From the NCBI GenBank assembly GCA_039720395.1, contig CM077833.1, forward strand, positions 1,030,501 to 1,094,500: a DNA stretch of 64,000 bases, given 5' to 3'. The position numbers and the translations under genes are program-made. The notes under the pieces were generated by a model, which did no database searches, was not told the DNA's origin, and saw only the letters and a program-made list of their open reading frames with translations. Source of the DNA: Liquidambar formosana. Taxonomy: Eukaryota; Streptophyta; Magnoliopsida; Saxifragales; Altingiaceae. Position 1 is the stretch's first letter. Each line of letters starts with the position of its first letter. Shown here in pieces: positions 1-12,600 of this stretch.

Positions 1-394
1 GTGCCATCCACGTGCTTCTTAAATAATTTTCTTAATTAAACTAGTTTTATTAATATTGATCATGGCTTAATTAATTTGGGTTGTGATAGATACCACTTTA
101 AGGAATTGAACTAGAAGGAAATAGAATGCGGAATAACTTGAATAACAAAAATTTCCTATCAATTCCATGCAGCCCATGAATTTAATTGTGTTTCAATACA
201 AAACTATAAACCCTAACTAGAAGAGGGGTTTTAATTACTTACAGTTGATTTAGTCTTCTTCTTCTTCCTTCAAGCTTTGATTCTGGACAGCAATGAATTA
301 AGCAGCCCAAGTGTTCTGCCTCCAATGGTATCCACACCCAGCAAAGGCCTTTAAGTTTCCCAAATTATTTCCTTATTGATGTTAGAAGAGGAGA

Positions 395-425
<31 letters not shown>

Positions 426-1772
426 CACTCTAGGTTCGGTTAGGCTAGAGAGAATGAAGTGTGTAGTGTCTTGCCACATGCTAGTGTGGCTTATATAGCC
501 ACTAATGAAGGCCGGCCCTAGAAGAAGACTCTTTCTAGGATTCTAACTTGCAATTTTCCCAAAATTGCAATTTAGCCCCTCCTACTTATATCCAATATAA
601 GTATGGCCCTCAAGAACTTTTCTTATTCAGTCTTGCCCTTTCTCTCAAAGCTTTAAAGTCTTTCTTTGCATAATCAGTGTATGACCCATTGGGTTTACAT
701 CATCAAGTAGTAGGAATAGCATAAAGTGTGCACAATGGAACTCTTTCCATTAAGGGTCTAATTGGAACTCCTTCAAATTCCCTAATTGATTATAACTCAC
801 TTATATCAATTAGGGTTTCTACTAACCATGAGTAACATCTAGCAATAGCTCATGGTGTAGTCCTAATGAGGTGAATAGGTATCTTACATAGAATCCTTCT
901 GTTATAATCTATAGGTTACAATTACATCCTTCCATCTACACAATGTCTCCAATTAAACCAATAGGACATGGAAGTTTGTCAAGTCCCTAGTTTAATTACT
1001 TTATACTCAATCATGAATATCAACTCAATAATGAACTTATGGAAACTCCTTTCTATATTCATCCTACCATGGCCATGGACTTAATGAGTTATATTAATGA
1101 ATGCTATATGAGATATTCTCTCTCTTTTTCCTGAGAGTGATGGATTCCATGTTGATCACTCACATGCCTTTATGCACCTAGCAATAAGGCTAATGAACAC
1201 CCTTGCAAACCCCTATAAGGATCTACACTTAGTGTTATTAAACTTCTAAGGTTATATGCATAAGACAACTATGGTGTCTCAGGTCTAGAGATTACTTGTA
1301 CCACTATAACAATGAGAAACTGATTGATAGGCAGGTTAAAACCCCACTCAGTTGATCTCATATCTTTGGTCACATTTAGTGTACCTATTCTTGTAATAGG
1401 TACCCACATGTTGGTTGTAGTGTCTCCACATAAATAGCTTGAGACTAGCTATCCTCCTAAAGAGTTAACCTAATAAGTGCTAGTCCTATGGGTCATTACT
1501 GTCCATTATAGTGAACCTTCAACTAGGAATATTTTAGGAGTCAAGTACAGAGATATATTTACAGTCTCAAAATTATAACTCTTTGTAATTCCATATTGTC
1601 AACTCTAACTCCATAGAAATATCATGTAAATATAAAGAATGAAATAAACATAATAGAATAAGCCCTTTTATTAAATAAAAATAGATGTGATTAACAATAA
1701 ATGAAATACTATGATTATTCTTTATCCCTAAAGCATCATCTCTATGATTGGCTGTAGGGCATACAACTAACA
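1..1772 (-). mobile_element. Ty1/Copia element, 5' LTR and start of internal region (cut by window edge)
   Basis: The LTR spans about 97-1772 and reads on the minus strand. It aligns along its whole length with the LTRs at 29606-31280 and 37618-39290 and with the reverse complement of those at 53247-54905 and 61334-62992. Just left of the LTR, GATACCAC at about 88-95 matches the end of the inverted tRNA primer site GCTCTGATACCA seen in the other copies, so this is the 5' LTR and the internal region runs off the left edge. The LTR ends in ...CTAACA at 1772, where the decayed transposase sequence of the next element begins. A GA microsatellite lies at about 400-425. The target duplication cannot be checked because the other end is outside the window. 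Confidence 0.8.
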
Positions 1773-4317
1773 CACCTATCCAATGCTGCTCATCTGGGAT
1801 TGGTACAATAATGGGATCATAAGACCTCAAATAGGTCTCTAAATGGAAATAAGGGCCCACATAGTCCTTTGGTTGTGAAACATCAACATAAATAGTAGTA
1901 ATGGCATGACAACATGGCACACCAATGAGGTCCGACTGTCTACATATGCAAACCCTCCTCTCTAGGTCAACAACTAAGGTTTGTGACTTATATGTCACCT
2001 CAAACAACCTACCTCCTGCATATGTTGCCTCACAGAACTTAGCATCCTCTTTTCTATCCTCCAACTTCTATTGAATTCTTGGACACAAGAGCTTTTGGTG
2101 ATGACTTATTTTGACTTTGTTCACCTGATACCTCTTCATTAGTATTCTCCTAATTGTCTCAATGCATGTGATAATGGGCTTGTCTCTAGCTTCTATTGTC
2201 ATGCTATTAAATGATTCTAACAAGTTGTTGCTCAAGAGATCACATTTTGACCTAGAAGTAAATGCATGCCTAGCCCACTATGTTAGGTTAACAGCTACCA
2301 ACCAATTATAAGCTGCTTCATTCTTTTTCTTAATTTTCTCCATGGCTTGAGTGAACTCTTGGACTATATAAGTTGATGCAGCCTACCACATGAGATCTTT
2401 AAGGGCTTTTCCTTTAAACTCAACCTTAAAGTTGGCATACATATGCCTAATGCAGAACCTATGATCAATCCTAGGAAGTACTGCATTGAAGCTAGGTACA
2501 AGTTCCTGCAATTTAGTTTAAATAAATCATGCATTGATAGTTGTGAATTGTATATGGAAAAAAAAATGGTCGTACTTATATTTGAATATTACCTTCTGCC
2601 TGTCAGAGATAAATGTCCACCCAAAGTCTTCAACTGATCTAATCACAGCCACTAAATTTTCTAAAAACCAACTCCAGCTATCCTTGCATTCTAACTCAAC
2701 AACAGCCATAGCTAATGGGTACATTCTGTTATTCCCATCGCGTGTTATTACATGCAACAACTAGCCTCCAAAATGTCCCTACATTACATAAACATATTTA
2801 AAAAAACAAAGGGGTTACAATTTCATTTTGCAATAACAGTATGTAAAAGAAAATGAAAAAAACAATAGGTAAAACATTTATAGAAAAAATAGAAATGAAA
2901 ATTAAAGAAAAATAAAAGAAAATTGCCCAATTCATACCTTAAGATTGCAAGCATTAAGGCCTATAAAAGACCTTACTCTAGCCAACAACCCTCTTCTTTG
3001 AGCATCAAAGACAATAAATAATCTTTGAAAAGTTTTAGCCATATCTAGTTGAGGCCTCTCAACCTTCACCAAAGCTGCACTACCTGGATTGTGCCTCAAA
3101 ATCATTATGGCATACAACCTAATCTTCACGTATTGTTTCATTATATTCCCCTCAATTTCCTCAGTTGCTCTTCTTTTTGCTCTATACACTTGCATAGGGG
3201 ACACATCAATCGTTAACTCTCTCCTAATGGTTCTTTGCATAGCTTTAGTCTTCCATTTAGGGTCATCCCTAAACTTCTCTAAATAGTGCCTATTAAGCCA
3301 TGCTGAATTAGCTTGCCTATTCTCATAAGTCCTTGGACAAGAGTATTTAGGTTTATAACCTGTGATTTGAAATGATATATCCCTTTTTTTGTAAGCATGG
3401 ATACGCCAACCACACTCAAACTTACAAACAGCTGTGATTCTTGTTGACTCATTCTTCTTAAACCTAAAGTCACAACCTTCTTTAATACAATGCTCTCTCA
3501 ATGCAGCTCTAAACACAGTAGCTAAGCTAAATAGTTGGCCTAAACACAACTGTGGGTTCTCTATGTCCCTATCTTTATGGAACTATGGGTATCTAGGTCC
3601 TTCATCCTCCATGTCACTATCAACCAAACTACATAGATCATTACTAGGAGCATAATCACTTAACACCTCATCACCTTCACTTATATTGCCATCACCCACA
3701 CTTTCAGCTTCATCAGAATTACCATCTTCCATACCTTCACCTTCATCAGAATTACCATCCTCCATACCTTCACCTTCATCAGAATTACCATCCTCCATAG
3801 ATTCATCATCCTCACTTACACCACCACCTACATGTCCACCATAACTATTTGGGTCATAATCACTATCAAAACATGAATCTTCCTCACCAATCAGTGAGTA
3901 ATGAGAATCTGAGCTATTATCAACCAAATCAACCTCTTCTACCTCTCCTGGCTCTTGGATATCATCCATTTTCATTGCTGCCAATGGTACTTCATTTAAC
4001 ACTTCATCCATATCTACCACAGTGTAGATTTGGATATTGCCCCTACCAGTATGGATTGCAAACATATCAAGGACATCTTGATCAGTACTAACCAACCTTA
4101 AGCCATTATCAAGATCTTAGTTCAACATCTTATGGTATATAGTAGCTACCCTAGGCTGTCTTAACTCTTCTAAAATAGTTTGCATCTCAAGATAAGACAT
4201 CCTATCAGGGTTAATGGATGGCTCTATATGAACCTTTTCACCAAAATACATCTTTTGAGGCACATCCACAAAATAACCATTGTAATGGATCTCTAATGTA
4301 AACCACGAAGTAGCCAT
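1773..4317 (-). pseudogene. MULE transposase, decayed (MuDR N-domain, transposase core, SWIM zinc finger)
   Basis: Likely start ATG at 4317 (MATSWFTLEIHYNG, a PB1-like N-terminus). An acidic Ser/Asp/Glu-rich region follows (4095-3583), then the plant MuDR N-terminal domain (3549-2932, with FRAALREH and CGWRIHA). An intron at 2937-2779 has GTATG at its donor and AG at its acceptor. The transposase core follows (2760-2580: RDGNNRMYPLAMAVVE, DFGWTFISDRQK), a second intron probably starts with GTAATA after DRQK, and the SWIM finger is at about 2000-1880 (CICRQ...GVPCCHA). Cut-and-paste transposases of this family act in the nucleus on their terminal repeats. The reading frame is mostly kept but is broken by in-frame stops at 4117-4119, 3583-3585, just after the first intron (GGC TAG TTG at 2766-2758), and twice more between 2220 and 2390. 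The Copia LTR removes the C-terminus. It cannot encode an active enzyme. Confidence 0.85.
3711..3802 (-). repeat. 33-bp tandem repeat in MULE acidic region
   Basis: About three copies of a 33-bp unit, with anchors at 3711, 3744 and 3777. They encode the 11-residue repeat MEDGNSDEGEG on the minus strand. The unit length is a multiple of three, so the repeat expanded without shifting the frame, presumably while the gene was still coding. Confidence 0.85.
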
Positions 4318-5224
4318 GTACTGATCAAGTAATAAGAACAAACACTTATCAAATAAATGCTCAAATTAATAGACAACAGAATAATAACGAAGTATGCTTA
4401 AAGTGCAGTATTTAGATTATAAAAAAAAAAAAAAAAAAAATGCCACAATTTTATTGGGAGCGAAACCAGGGAAAGTTTCCATTAGGAAACCTTGGATTTT
4501 TTAAACATGCTACATTAAAAAAAAATGACACAATAAAAAAAGGTGCATTATCTATATACATAACAACACCATGCCTGACACGTCCTTATTTTTCATAAAC
4601 AAACAATTAATAAGGCATCATGGAAACGAGCTGTAAATTGACTGCAAACTGGAAAGAAAGGTGCATTACTTTAAGCAGACTAAACCATATGTGGACAAAT
4701 GCTACTCCAATAAAGTAGCAAATTATCTTTTGGTGCCTAACTTTATGCAAATTGATACAACAGTGTCAACTTGTTATAAATTGACTGCAAACTGGAAAGA
4801 AATTGACTAGTAATTTCTTTTCATTGGTATTAATATGGGTATCCTAAGATGATGATGATGAAGATGGTGTCTCCTACTCTCAACGATTTCCTGCAAAGAT
4901 GGTGATTATGGTGCAACGCCATGGAGAGAGACCATACACCACATACGAAAAGATAAGAACGAAGTGAATCCGTCTGGAAGCTTCCTGGGGAAGCTTTTAT
5001 ATGTGGAGGTCAAATAGCGAGAAAAGTGAATGGGCTTCTTGGTCATTTCGCGTCTTCAGCACTAAGGGCAAATTAGTCATTCCATGCATTCTGTTAATGC
5101 CATCAGTCTATTATTCTGTTCCAATACTTCGAGAGGGTATTTGTAGGATTTTGTATATGAGGGGTGAAAAGTGATTTCGGGCAAAAGATGGAGGGGGCAA
5201 AGTGTAATTTTCCCTTTTTTATTA

Positions 5225-5540
5225 TTAATTTTGTAATTTTTGTTTTTAAAATTTTACGTATTTCCTTGTTATTATTGCTTTAGGTTTATTAGTTTCCTAG
5301 TTAGTTTAACTTGTTCTAGTAGAATTAAGATTTCCTAGTTCATAGCTTTAATATATTCTCTATAAATAGACTTGTAGCCCTTTGGGCAAGAGAAATTGAA
5401 CTTTTCATTAATAAGAATTTATTTTCTGAATTTTTACTCTTTTTTACTCATGGATTCAAGTGTGTTACCCTATTACTCTTGGATTCAAGTATTTTCTAAG
5501 AAGGCGGTGCTCTTTTCTTGCTTATGCTTTTCGCTACATC
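5225..5540 (+). other. Possible LTR fragment (R-U5-like), unassigned
   Basis: The stretch contains TATAAATA at about 5362 and then a GC-poor leader ending in a CGCTACATCA-type sequence, which in many plant Copia elements directly precedes the primer site. No intact primer site, partner LTR or target duplication is visible. It could instead be unrelated AT-rich sequence. Confidence 0.3.
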
Positions 5541-6377
5541 AATTATCTACATTTTTATATTTTCCCCACTCTTTTTCTTAGAAATAGATCAAAATCACTC
5601 CTGCCCCCAACCCCAATCTACCTTGCTTCACCGATAGTGATAAATTTGGGAATTGGGAATTATTCTTAATACGTGAGTCATTTGGAAAAGTATTGAGAAT
5701 AATAATTAAAAAAAAATCTATGAAAATTTATGATTCAAAAAATAGTGAAAAAATTAATAAGAAAGATTTGTTGTCATGTTATTATTTTAGAATAGTTTAA
5801 AATTTTCAAAAATAATTGGAAATTATTCATAATATTTGGTTTATTTGGGAAAATTTAAGAACCATTGAAACATACATGTGATACAGGTATGATTTGTTAA
5901 ATGAAAATCTGGAATAAATTTAGGGAAATTGGGGAATAGTTTGGGAATTTTGTTACAATGGCTTCACCTAATGCCCAAATAAAGGAGGCAGCCTCGTGGT
6001 TTTTTCCGCTCATCAATTGACTTGGACTTCACTAGTTTTGGTTCTTCACATTGGTGGTTGGATTTGGGGTGGAAATTTTGGGGAACCGACAAGGTCGGTT
6101 TGGTTCTAGTTTGATGTTAAATTGAATCATCATGAACCTGCAGGTTACAGCACTATGGTAAGATGGTCCAAATACCACAGTTTAAACTGAAGTATCTAAT
6201 CGAAGCCAAAGACTTGCTGCTTTTATTGATGGTAAATTGAATCGACATTGAAATTTGAGCAAGGAGTTACCCATGAAGATGTTGATGATTTCATACATGC
6301 AAAAACACACATATACAAAAAGAGATATATGCCAAGGGTAGCCAAAAGAAAAAGGGAGGTCATGCACCAACATTTAG
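5541..6377. other. Gene-free stretch, 3' flank of the GDSL gene
   Basis: AT-rich sequence with no supported gene. The part next to 6378 should be the 3' UTR of the minus-strand GDSL gene. I saw no clear AATAAA polyadenylation signal in the expected place. Confidence 0.5.
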
Positions 6378-8821
6378 TTAAATGAGAGCCATTTGTTGCA
6401 CATTGATTGGGTAAAAATCTGAAGGGGGGCCATAAAATGCCCGCTGAGCAAGGATGGCAGTTGCAGCTTGTGTTGGATGGAAGGCATCCCAAAAGACATA
6501 CTGACTCCTGTTTGGGCAAGGAAAAACATAGGGAAGACAAGTGATTTGTCCTTGGTTCCTCCCAATTCCACAGCAACCCCTATCAACAACACTGAATCCT
6601 GCCATATATAGTGCCGTCTTCAAATTAGAACAATTCCTAATTAACATGGGCCTAAGACCCTCATTGGGGCATGAGCCATGAGATGTCCCATAACTTTCTT
6701 ATTGCGGGTTTTCTGAAAGTTTAATTAGGCCTCATGTATATTTGAAGCAGCAAATGGGGACGTGTAGGACACATTCTGTGTCACAAGGACGGGTTAATTA
6801 GGAGATTGATTAATATCGATGATGCGAAATTAATTAAGGAAATGTAAGATTTTCTTACCATAAGTGGCGGGATTATTTAGGATGTCACCGAAAATACCAT
6901 AAGTATTGCCATACACAAAGATGGCACCGGGGTGGTTGCCGTTCAGCAGGTTCACCAGTGATCTCAGTCCTTCATTGAAAGTGCCAAGCATCTGATTCAC
7001 ATAGTCAACGCATCTCCCGGGTGGGGCCTGACCCGTGGCTAACTGGTTTGGAATGCAACCCAGCGGTCCAATTCCCGCTACCACAAACTTCCTTAGGCCT
7101 ACACTATGCAGTGCCTGCATTATTAATTCACATCTAAAATTAACAACATATATATATGTCACATTAATTTTTGCATGCATCCAGATTAAACATGCTACAA
7201 GCTAGGGGTTTCTTCTATTCATTTTCTAATAAACGTACAGGAAATTCACGAATAATTAAATATAATTAATGAATGAAAAGAATAAATAAATAACCAAAAT
7301 TTGCCGGGCGTAGCGGTTGAGGAGAAGGTTGGCAAAGTCCGGGGGACTGTAATTGTAGCTGGAGGAGTAGATGGATGGCAAGAGGTAGTTGTTGATGTAG
7401 TCATTACTCCCAAACACCATGACAGCTATGGATTTGGCCAGGTATTGACTCAGGTTTCCTCCACTCATCATCCTTCTTAACTGCTCCAAGTGTGCTCTCA
7501 AAATTAAGCACTTGCTGGCTCAGACTGAACCGCTCTCCCTGCACGTACCAACCATATACCACGGTGCATGCATGCATTATTATATGTTATATATGATTCA
7601 TTACATATATCTCTCCGGCCGATTGACGAAATAAAACAAATAATTAATATGGTTGCAATTGCGGTTTATTAATTGGTTTAAGGGTAGATAATATAGATCG
7701 AGCAATTAGTAAAATACATACATAGTGTTGGCCAGTCTCATCAAGGATGCCAGCAGCTGCTGAAGCGTAATTCACACCTCCAAGTATTCGGGCTCCAACT
7801 GTTGTGGGATCTGAAAACGGCTGGAGGAGAAGGAACACCCAACATCTCTCCTGAAACCCCGAAATCTAAATTAATTATTTAGAAACAAATAAATAAATAA
7901 TACTGAACTCCATCAATTTTAAGTGCACTTTTAGGCTATGGATTATTAAATTTAATTGTGCCTTTTTATAGAGCTTTTAATTTTAAGTGCACTTTTAGGC
8001 TATGGATTATCAGGTTGTGTTATTCTTTGATGTGAATTTAACTCATTTTGAAGAGTCATAGTGGGGTTATATTCAATCATGAAACCTCCACATATAAGAT
8101 GGGACTCACCGCCTAGTAGCTAGATTGAGGAGGATCTTTCAAACAATTTTGCTGTAGAGCTCCTATCAAATCATTATATCTTTCTTTTTCATAGCATTAA
8201 AATTTACAAGGAATAATTTATATATCCTCTAATTAAATTATTATCCATATAGTCGACATACACATATAGGAGTCCAACGAATAAATTTTGAACTAAAACT
8301 CTATGTCGTCAGATCCAAAAATCTAAGTGCTAGAGAAGAAAAGATCACAAATATCTATCTATCTATATATATGTATATATATATAGTATCCTCAATTAAT
8401 TAAAATGCTATCCAAAGAAATAAGCTAGGAAAATAATTACTACTCGGAATTAAGGTCACCAAAAAACACAACAAAATAAATTATTCAATTTTCATGGGAT
8501 ATATGTAATTAGATGATGTGTGATAAAAGAAATTAAGTAATTACCAAGCATATCAACAATGGTTTTTCCATTAGAAAATCTCCCAGTAGGGCCTCTATTG
8601 AAATCACACCCATAAGGAAGGTAATTGGATTTTGCAATGGAGTTGAGGTTGTTGTTATTGCCAGTATCAACCAATGAATCTCCAAACACATACAGTGCTG
8701 GAACCTGCTGTGACCCTTGGACCCCATTTGAGCAATATCGCAATATCAAAAGCACTGTGGCCGCAAACCACAGGCATCTATCAAAAATTGTGATCATCCT
8801 CTTAACACTCACCCTCCTCAT
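6378..8821 (-). CDS. GDSL esterase/lipase, five exons, with two one-base frame breaks
   Basis: Exons on the minus strand: 8821-8545, 7850-7722, 7538-7295, 7114-6859 and 6598-6378 (stop TAA). All introns are GT-AG. The predicted product is about 374 residues, normal for plant GDSL lipases of the At1g71250-like group. An N-terminal hydrophobic segment at residues 13-30 suggests secretion. Block I is [12 protein letters not shown] (catalytic Ser about 49), the block II Gly is in YASAAAG (about 126), block III is GSND (about 178-181), and block V is WDAFHP (Asp about 339, His about 342), so the whole catalytic set is present. Family members hydrolyse acyl esters, often of cutin or other surface lipids; the substrate is unknown here. 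The frame is broken by one extra base in exon 2 (about 7818-7821) and one in exon 3 (about 7489-7492). The exons sum to 1127 nt, which is 375 codons plus exactly these two bases. It is either a recent pseudogene or an assembly error. The start ATG at 8821 fits the signal peptide; an upstream in-frame ATG at 8953 would add 44 atypical residues. Confidence 0.9.
7489..7492 (-). other. Frame break 2 in GDSL gene (+1 base, exon 3)
   Basis: The exon 3 frame set by the splice junction reads through NFEST and then shifts at CTTGGAGCAG. The conserved continuation [10 protein letters not shown] is found one base out of frame, so there is one extra T or G here. Confidence 0.8.
7818..7821 (-). other. Frame break 1 in GDSL gene (+1 base, exon 2)
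   Basis: The frame entering exon 2 gives [12 protein letters not shown], which fits the family. The next conserved stretch, [17 protein letters not shown], lies one base out of frame after CCAGCCGTTTTC, so there is one extra base near here. Confidence 0.8.
7915..8010. repeat. 32-bp direct repeat in GDSL intron 1
   Basis: A 32-bp sequence containing AAGTGCACTTTTAGGCTATG occurs at 7915-7946 and 7979-8010, a 64-bp offset, inside the first intron (7851-8544). Confidence 0.8.
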
Positions 8822-8878
8822 ATAGAAGAAATTAAAGATGGGCTCTGGGCTCTGGAGATGACAATGATAATTTTGGGC

Positions 8879-8886
8879 AATATAAA
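8879..8886 (-). promoter_or_regulatory. Weak TATA-like site upstream of GDSL gene
   Basis: TTTATATT on the minus strand lies about 58 bp upstream of the ATG at 8821, a plausible spacing for a short 5' UTR. It is only a motif in AT-rich sequence. Confidence 0.25.
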
Positions 8887-8953
8887 GACGGTGGGAGGAG
8901 GGGTGGAAGAGATTATCCATTTTGAAACGGCCAAGTATGTAAGCCAGACCCAT

Positions 8954-11900
8954 GAAATGTTGCTTTTTCTCAATACCTTTTTCCCCTTTTTAGGATGTTC
9001 TTTTTAACGTCCGGTTTGCCTTTTCTCAATCTTAGTCTTGGATCTTGATGTGTCTTGTTGAGTTGTTGTTCCTCCCCGCGCATGTTAGCAATCACATATG
9101 TACGTTGTTAATGTTTTCATTGACATAAAAGGGGAGAAAGATGGGCCGTATAATTCACTTCCTACTCCTAGCAATGGATATGCGTTCTTTGATTGATCAT
9201 GTATATCTGTACCCATACATCTCATACATGTACAATGTACCTGTTTAATAGGTCACATTGGATTTTTCCCTTTCTTTTTTTGTTTTTTTTTTTTCTTTCG
9301 GCCCAATTGATCGGATAATTGACTTCCTCAGTCCTCAAGCCTCACCAAATGGCCCAAGTAGTAGCACAGACCTGGACCGGCCCAGCCCTAGATTAATATG
9401 GGTAGGACCAGCCTGATGCCTAGCCTGAATCAACTAGCCCCAAGAAGCCAACCCTCACTTACTTTATTTTTTAAAAAAAATATCAAAGATTTTCATGAAA
9501 ACTTGTCACAGTGTATTAGAAAACATCATTTTCAACAATTTTATTGAATTTTTATTTTTTTTTCGAAATCTATCATTTAAGTGGACATTTTGGCTGATTC
9601 TAAATGACCAAAACCCCTTCTGTTTTTTTTTTCTTTTTTTTCCCGTAACTTCTCTTATTTTATTTCCCCCAAAACCCTTTCCTTTTTCCTATATATATAT
9701 ATATATGTGCAAATATATTGGTAGGGCAATTGCCAACCCCCACTACAAGGAACAGGTGAAAAACTAGGGTGTTAAGGGTTAAACTACCCTATTCCTACAG
9801 ATCGGTGAGATGCGAATATAGAAAAGAAAATGACCAACAAATCAAAGGCAAACAAACTACACTAGACCACGGAGTTGTAGCGATATCACTATGTTTTGAA
9901 GAACAATACAAAGGGGTCTTACAACCAGCAATAGTACTCCCAAAGACAGCACTCTCTTACACAAAAGAATATAATAAAACCCTTATATTTCCGAGTTACA
10001 TAAAACAAGTCCGTCGCACATGCACGTATGCGCATGCCAAAAGCTTGTTCGTGTATCCCACAAGCACGTACGTGCATTTGGTATAAAACAGTATTGAAAA
10101 ACCGAATTGGACAAAACACCAAGCTCCACACATAGCCTAACAAAGTGCATTATCATAAAAAATTGATTTAAGACTGAATTAGTAATATATGTGTCACTTT
10201 CCTTAAACCAAGGATCGAAGCATACATGCAATTTTTTTAACAATGCCAATGCCAATTCTCTTCATCGAATAGAAAATCTCAGAGAGTTGATGTTTATTGT
10301 GTGGATATAATCCCGGAAGTAAAGCACTAGAGCTGGAGCGGCGAGCTAAGCCCACAGTTCCAGGATGGGGCCACGTGAGTTTAGTCCTGATAGCCCAATA
10401 TGAGGATCAGTTCGATTCCATCTCTAGACCAGTTCATGAGAACATCAGCATTGTGGTATCTCAGTCTCCTGCTTAGTTTGGGACACATGGCAATTCAATC
10501 AAACCATGGTTCAACCTTCAACCATAGTCGATTAACCTTAGTTTAATGGTTACATCTAACCTGAGGTTAACCACTTAACCGCAGTCAGCATACCATGATT
10601 TGACGGTTATTTGGCTAAACTTAGTTAGACTTAATTCAACCCAAGTGGTTATCATAGTTGGCCAAGGTCAGTTCATACAGGTGGGTATAAAAGGAACATT
10701 TCACTACCAAATGAGGTATGATGAACAGTACCTTAATTCTATACACACACATCATTTTCTTCCTTGCCTCCTCCTCCTCCTCCTCCTCCTCCAAATATAG
10801 CCACTGACTTAAGTTTTGGAGAAGGCTTGGTTGAACCCACCTCGACCTCCCTCTAACCTTGTTTTCTAGCTTGTGATTGCAGATCAAACGGTGGAATCAA
10901 CTCCTCTCCTCACTGCAATGTTTGTGGTCCAGATTTAGAACCACGCACTTACATATACTATGGCTTTACTTGATACGCGCGGTGTTGTCATGCATCTTGA
11001 AAAACGAAGTGGGTAAAGAGGTACTTATAGTTTGATTCACTATGCTTTTCTAAGTTTGGGCCGGAAAAACACTGAAAGAGTGAGGACGAATGGTTGGATT
11101 GTATTTGCTGGCCATTAGCACACAAAACATGAAAGCCAAGCAATGGCCAGTAATGGCCACTTACGGTGCAAGTTGCATTGCTCACATTTTGAAGAAAGTC
11201 TTAATGAAGGGTCAGATCCAAAGACACTACATTTTATTGGCGCATATAATTGAATGGCGTATAGTCTTAAACAGGATCTAGGGACAGTTGCCTCCACTCT
11301 ATGATCCTTTCCTAAATTAATTGTGATGTTGGGGGAAAACTGGGATGATGATTTAGAAAGCATTTGATTATGTAAGCACAAGCTCATATTCAACCAGTGT
11401 GTTTAATTAAATGCGCGCAAGAAGTGGTTAGAAAATCAAATACAATGTTTTTCTATGGAAACATTTTCTTATTTTTCTATACATGCAAATTTATTTCTAA
11501 ACATTTTCTTATGTTGGAATTTTTCATATGTACATGCGTTTCAACATATAATCAATCTCTCACTAGATTTTACTTCACACTGCTTCCTTCAGGTTAATTG
11601 TCTTTGCTGTTTCAATATTCTTTGCACATATGGTAACTTTGATATGATATACACAAAGAGTTCCAAACAAAAAAAATCAATGATCCAACTGCAGAAAAAT
11701 AAAGAGTAATTATTAATTAGTATCACTAGCTAGCTTTGTTCAAAGAGGGAAGGATCGAAACTATAAAGACTTCAAGATGAACTCAACAAATCAGTAGCCA
11801 ATTAAACATTAAATTCATCTCCAGGATGTACACTTCTCGTTTAGTTTCCGATTAACTTAAAAACCTAAGCTTTTAAGTTAAGAGTATAAACAAATATATG

Positions 11901-12231
11901 GAGCAATATATGTCAAAGTTTATATGCGCCAAAAAATTCAAAGTTAAAACGACATTGTTGTAATTTAAAATCAATATATTTTTATGTATTTTTGTTACTT
12001 TTTCGATTCTTCATGTTATTGTTCTCATACAAAAAATTCACTTGCAAACGCAGTGTGTTATAACTAGTTGTGGAAATGTCTTCAAGAAATCATATCTTTT
12101 GTCGGCATACTTTGCATTTGAAATTACAAATCAGGTTGACACTAACCTCCCAAAGTCAAATTGCTTATTGATTTATTTATTTATTTATTTTAAATTGCTT
12201 CTATTGAAGTCAAAACGATTGATATGCTTTA
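8954..12231. other. Gene-free intergenic stretch
   Basis: No supported gene. It holds a TA microsatellite (about 9692-9706), a palindrome GCACGTACGTGC (about 10064-10075), a CTC trinucleotide run (about 10768-10792), and AACC/GGTT-rich sequence at 10495-10660. The open frame at 9769-10086 (105 codons, plus) has no recognisable domain and I do not call it a gene. Confidence 0.5.
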
Positions 12232-12600
12232 ATCATAATTAAGATCCTAATAGTCCCTCTTTCACCACTTTATTATACCACTAGTAAGGCTTTGGTATAG
12301 TAATAATTCCTTCGAATTTTAGGTGGAGATGCTAAATAATACACAAGCTAGTGAACCGGATACAGCACCATAAAGCAAATGGAATACTTTAAGGGAAAAT
12401 GCGGATAAAAAAATTAAAAAAAAAAAAATCATAATTAAGATCCTACTAGTCCCTCTTTCACCACTTTATAATACCACTGGTAAGGCTTTGGTATAGTAAT
12501 AATTCCTTCGAATTTTAGGTGGGGATGCTAAATAATACACAAGCTAGTGAACCAAATACAGCACCATAAAGCAAATGGACTACTTTAAGGGAAAATGACG
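12232..12600. repeat. 196-bp-offset tandem duplication
   Basis: About 170 bp starting AAGATCCTA at 12241 is repeated from 12437 with only a few differences; both copies contain GGTATAGTAATAATTCC. An A-rich spacer separates the copies. It is non-coding. Confidence 0.85.

Larger units (their letters stand above)
1773..5214 (-). mobile_element. Mutator-like element (MULE), left end lost to Copia insertion
   Basis: A minus-strand transposase remnant (1773-4317) is followed by about 800 bp of non-coding leader that ends in a MULE-like terminus. Read on the minus strand from 5214, it starts GGGAAAATTACACTTTGCCC, a style of end I recognise from plant MULEs. The opposite terminus should lie beyond the Copia element that cuts the transposase 3' end, so neither the TIR pair nor a 9-bp target duplication can be confirmed here. 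The right boundary rests on the terminal motif only. Confidence 0.6.

Noticed and set aside
9769..10086. Open frame of 105 codons on the plus strand
   Set aside because: No recognisable domain, no family resemblance and no supporting promoter or splice context. Probably chance.
10316..10500. tRNA-like or SINE-like stretch with CAGTTCGATTCCATC
   Set aside because: A B-box-like sequence is present, but no A box at the right distance, no A tail and no target duplication.
10495..10660. Cluster of AACC/GGTT half-sites
   Set aside because: Suggestive of MYB-type sites, but spacing is irregular and there is no adjacent gene to regulate.
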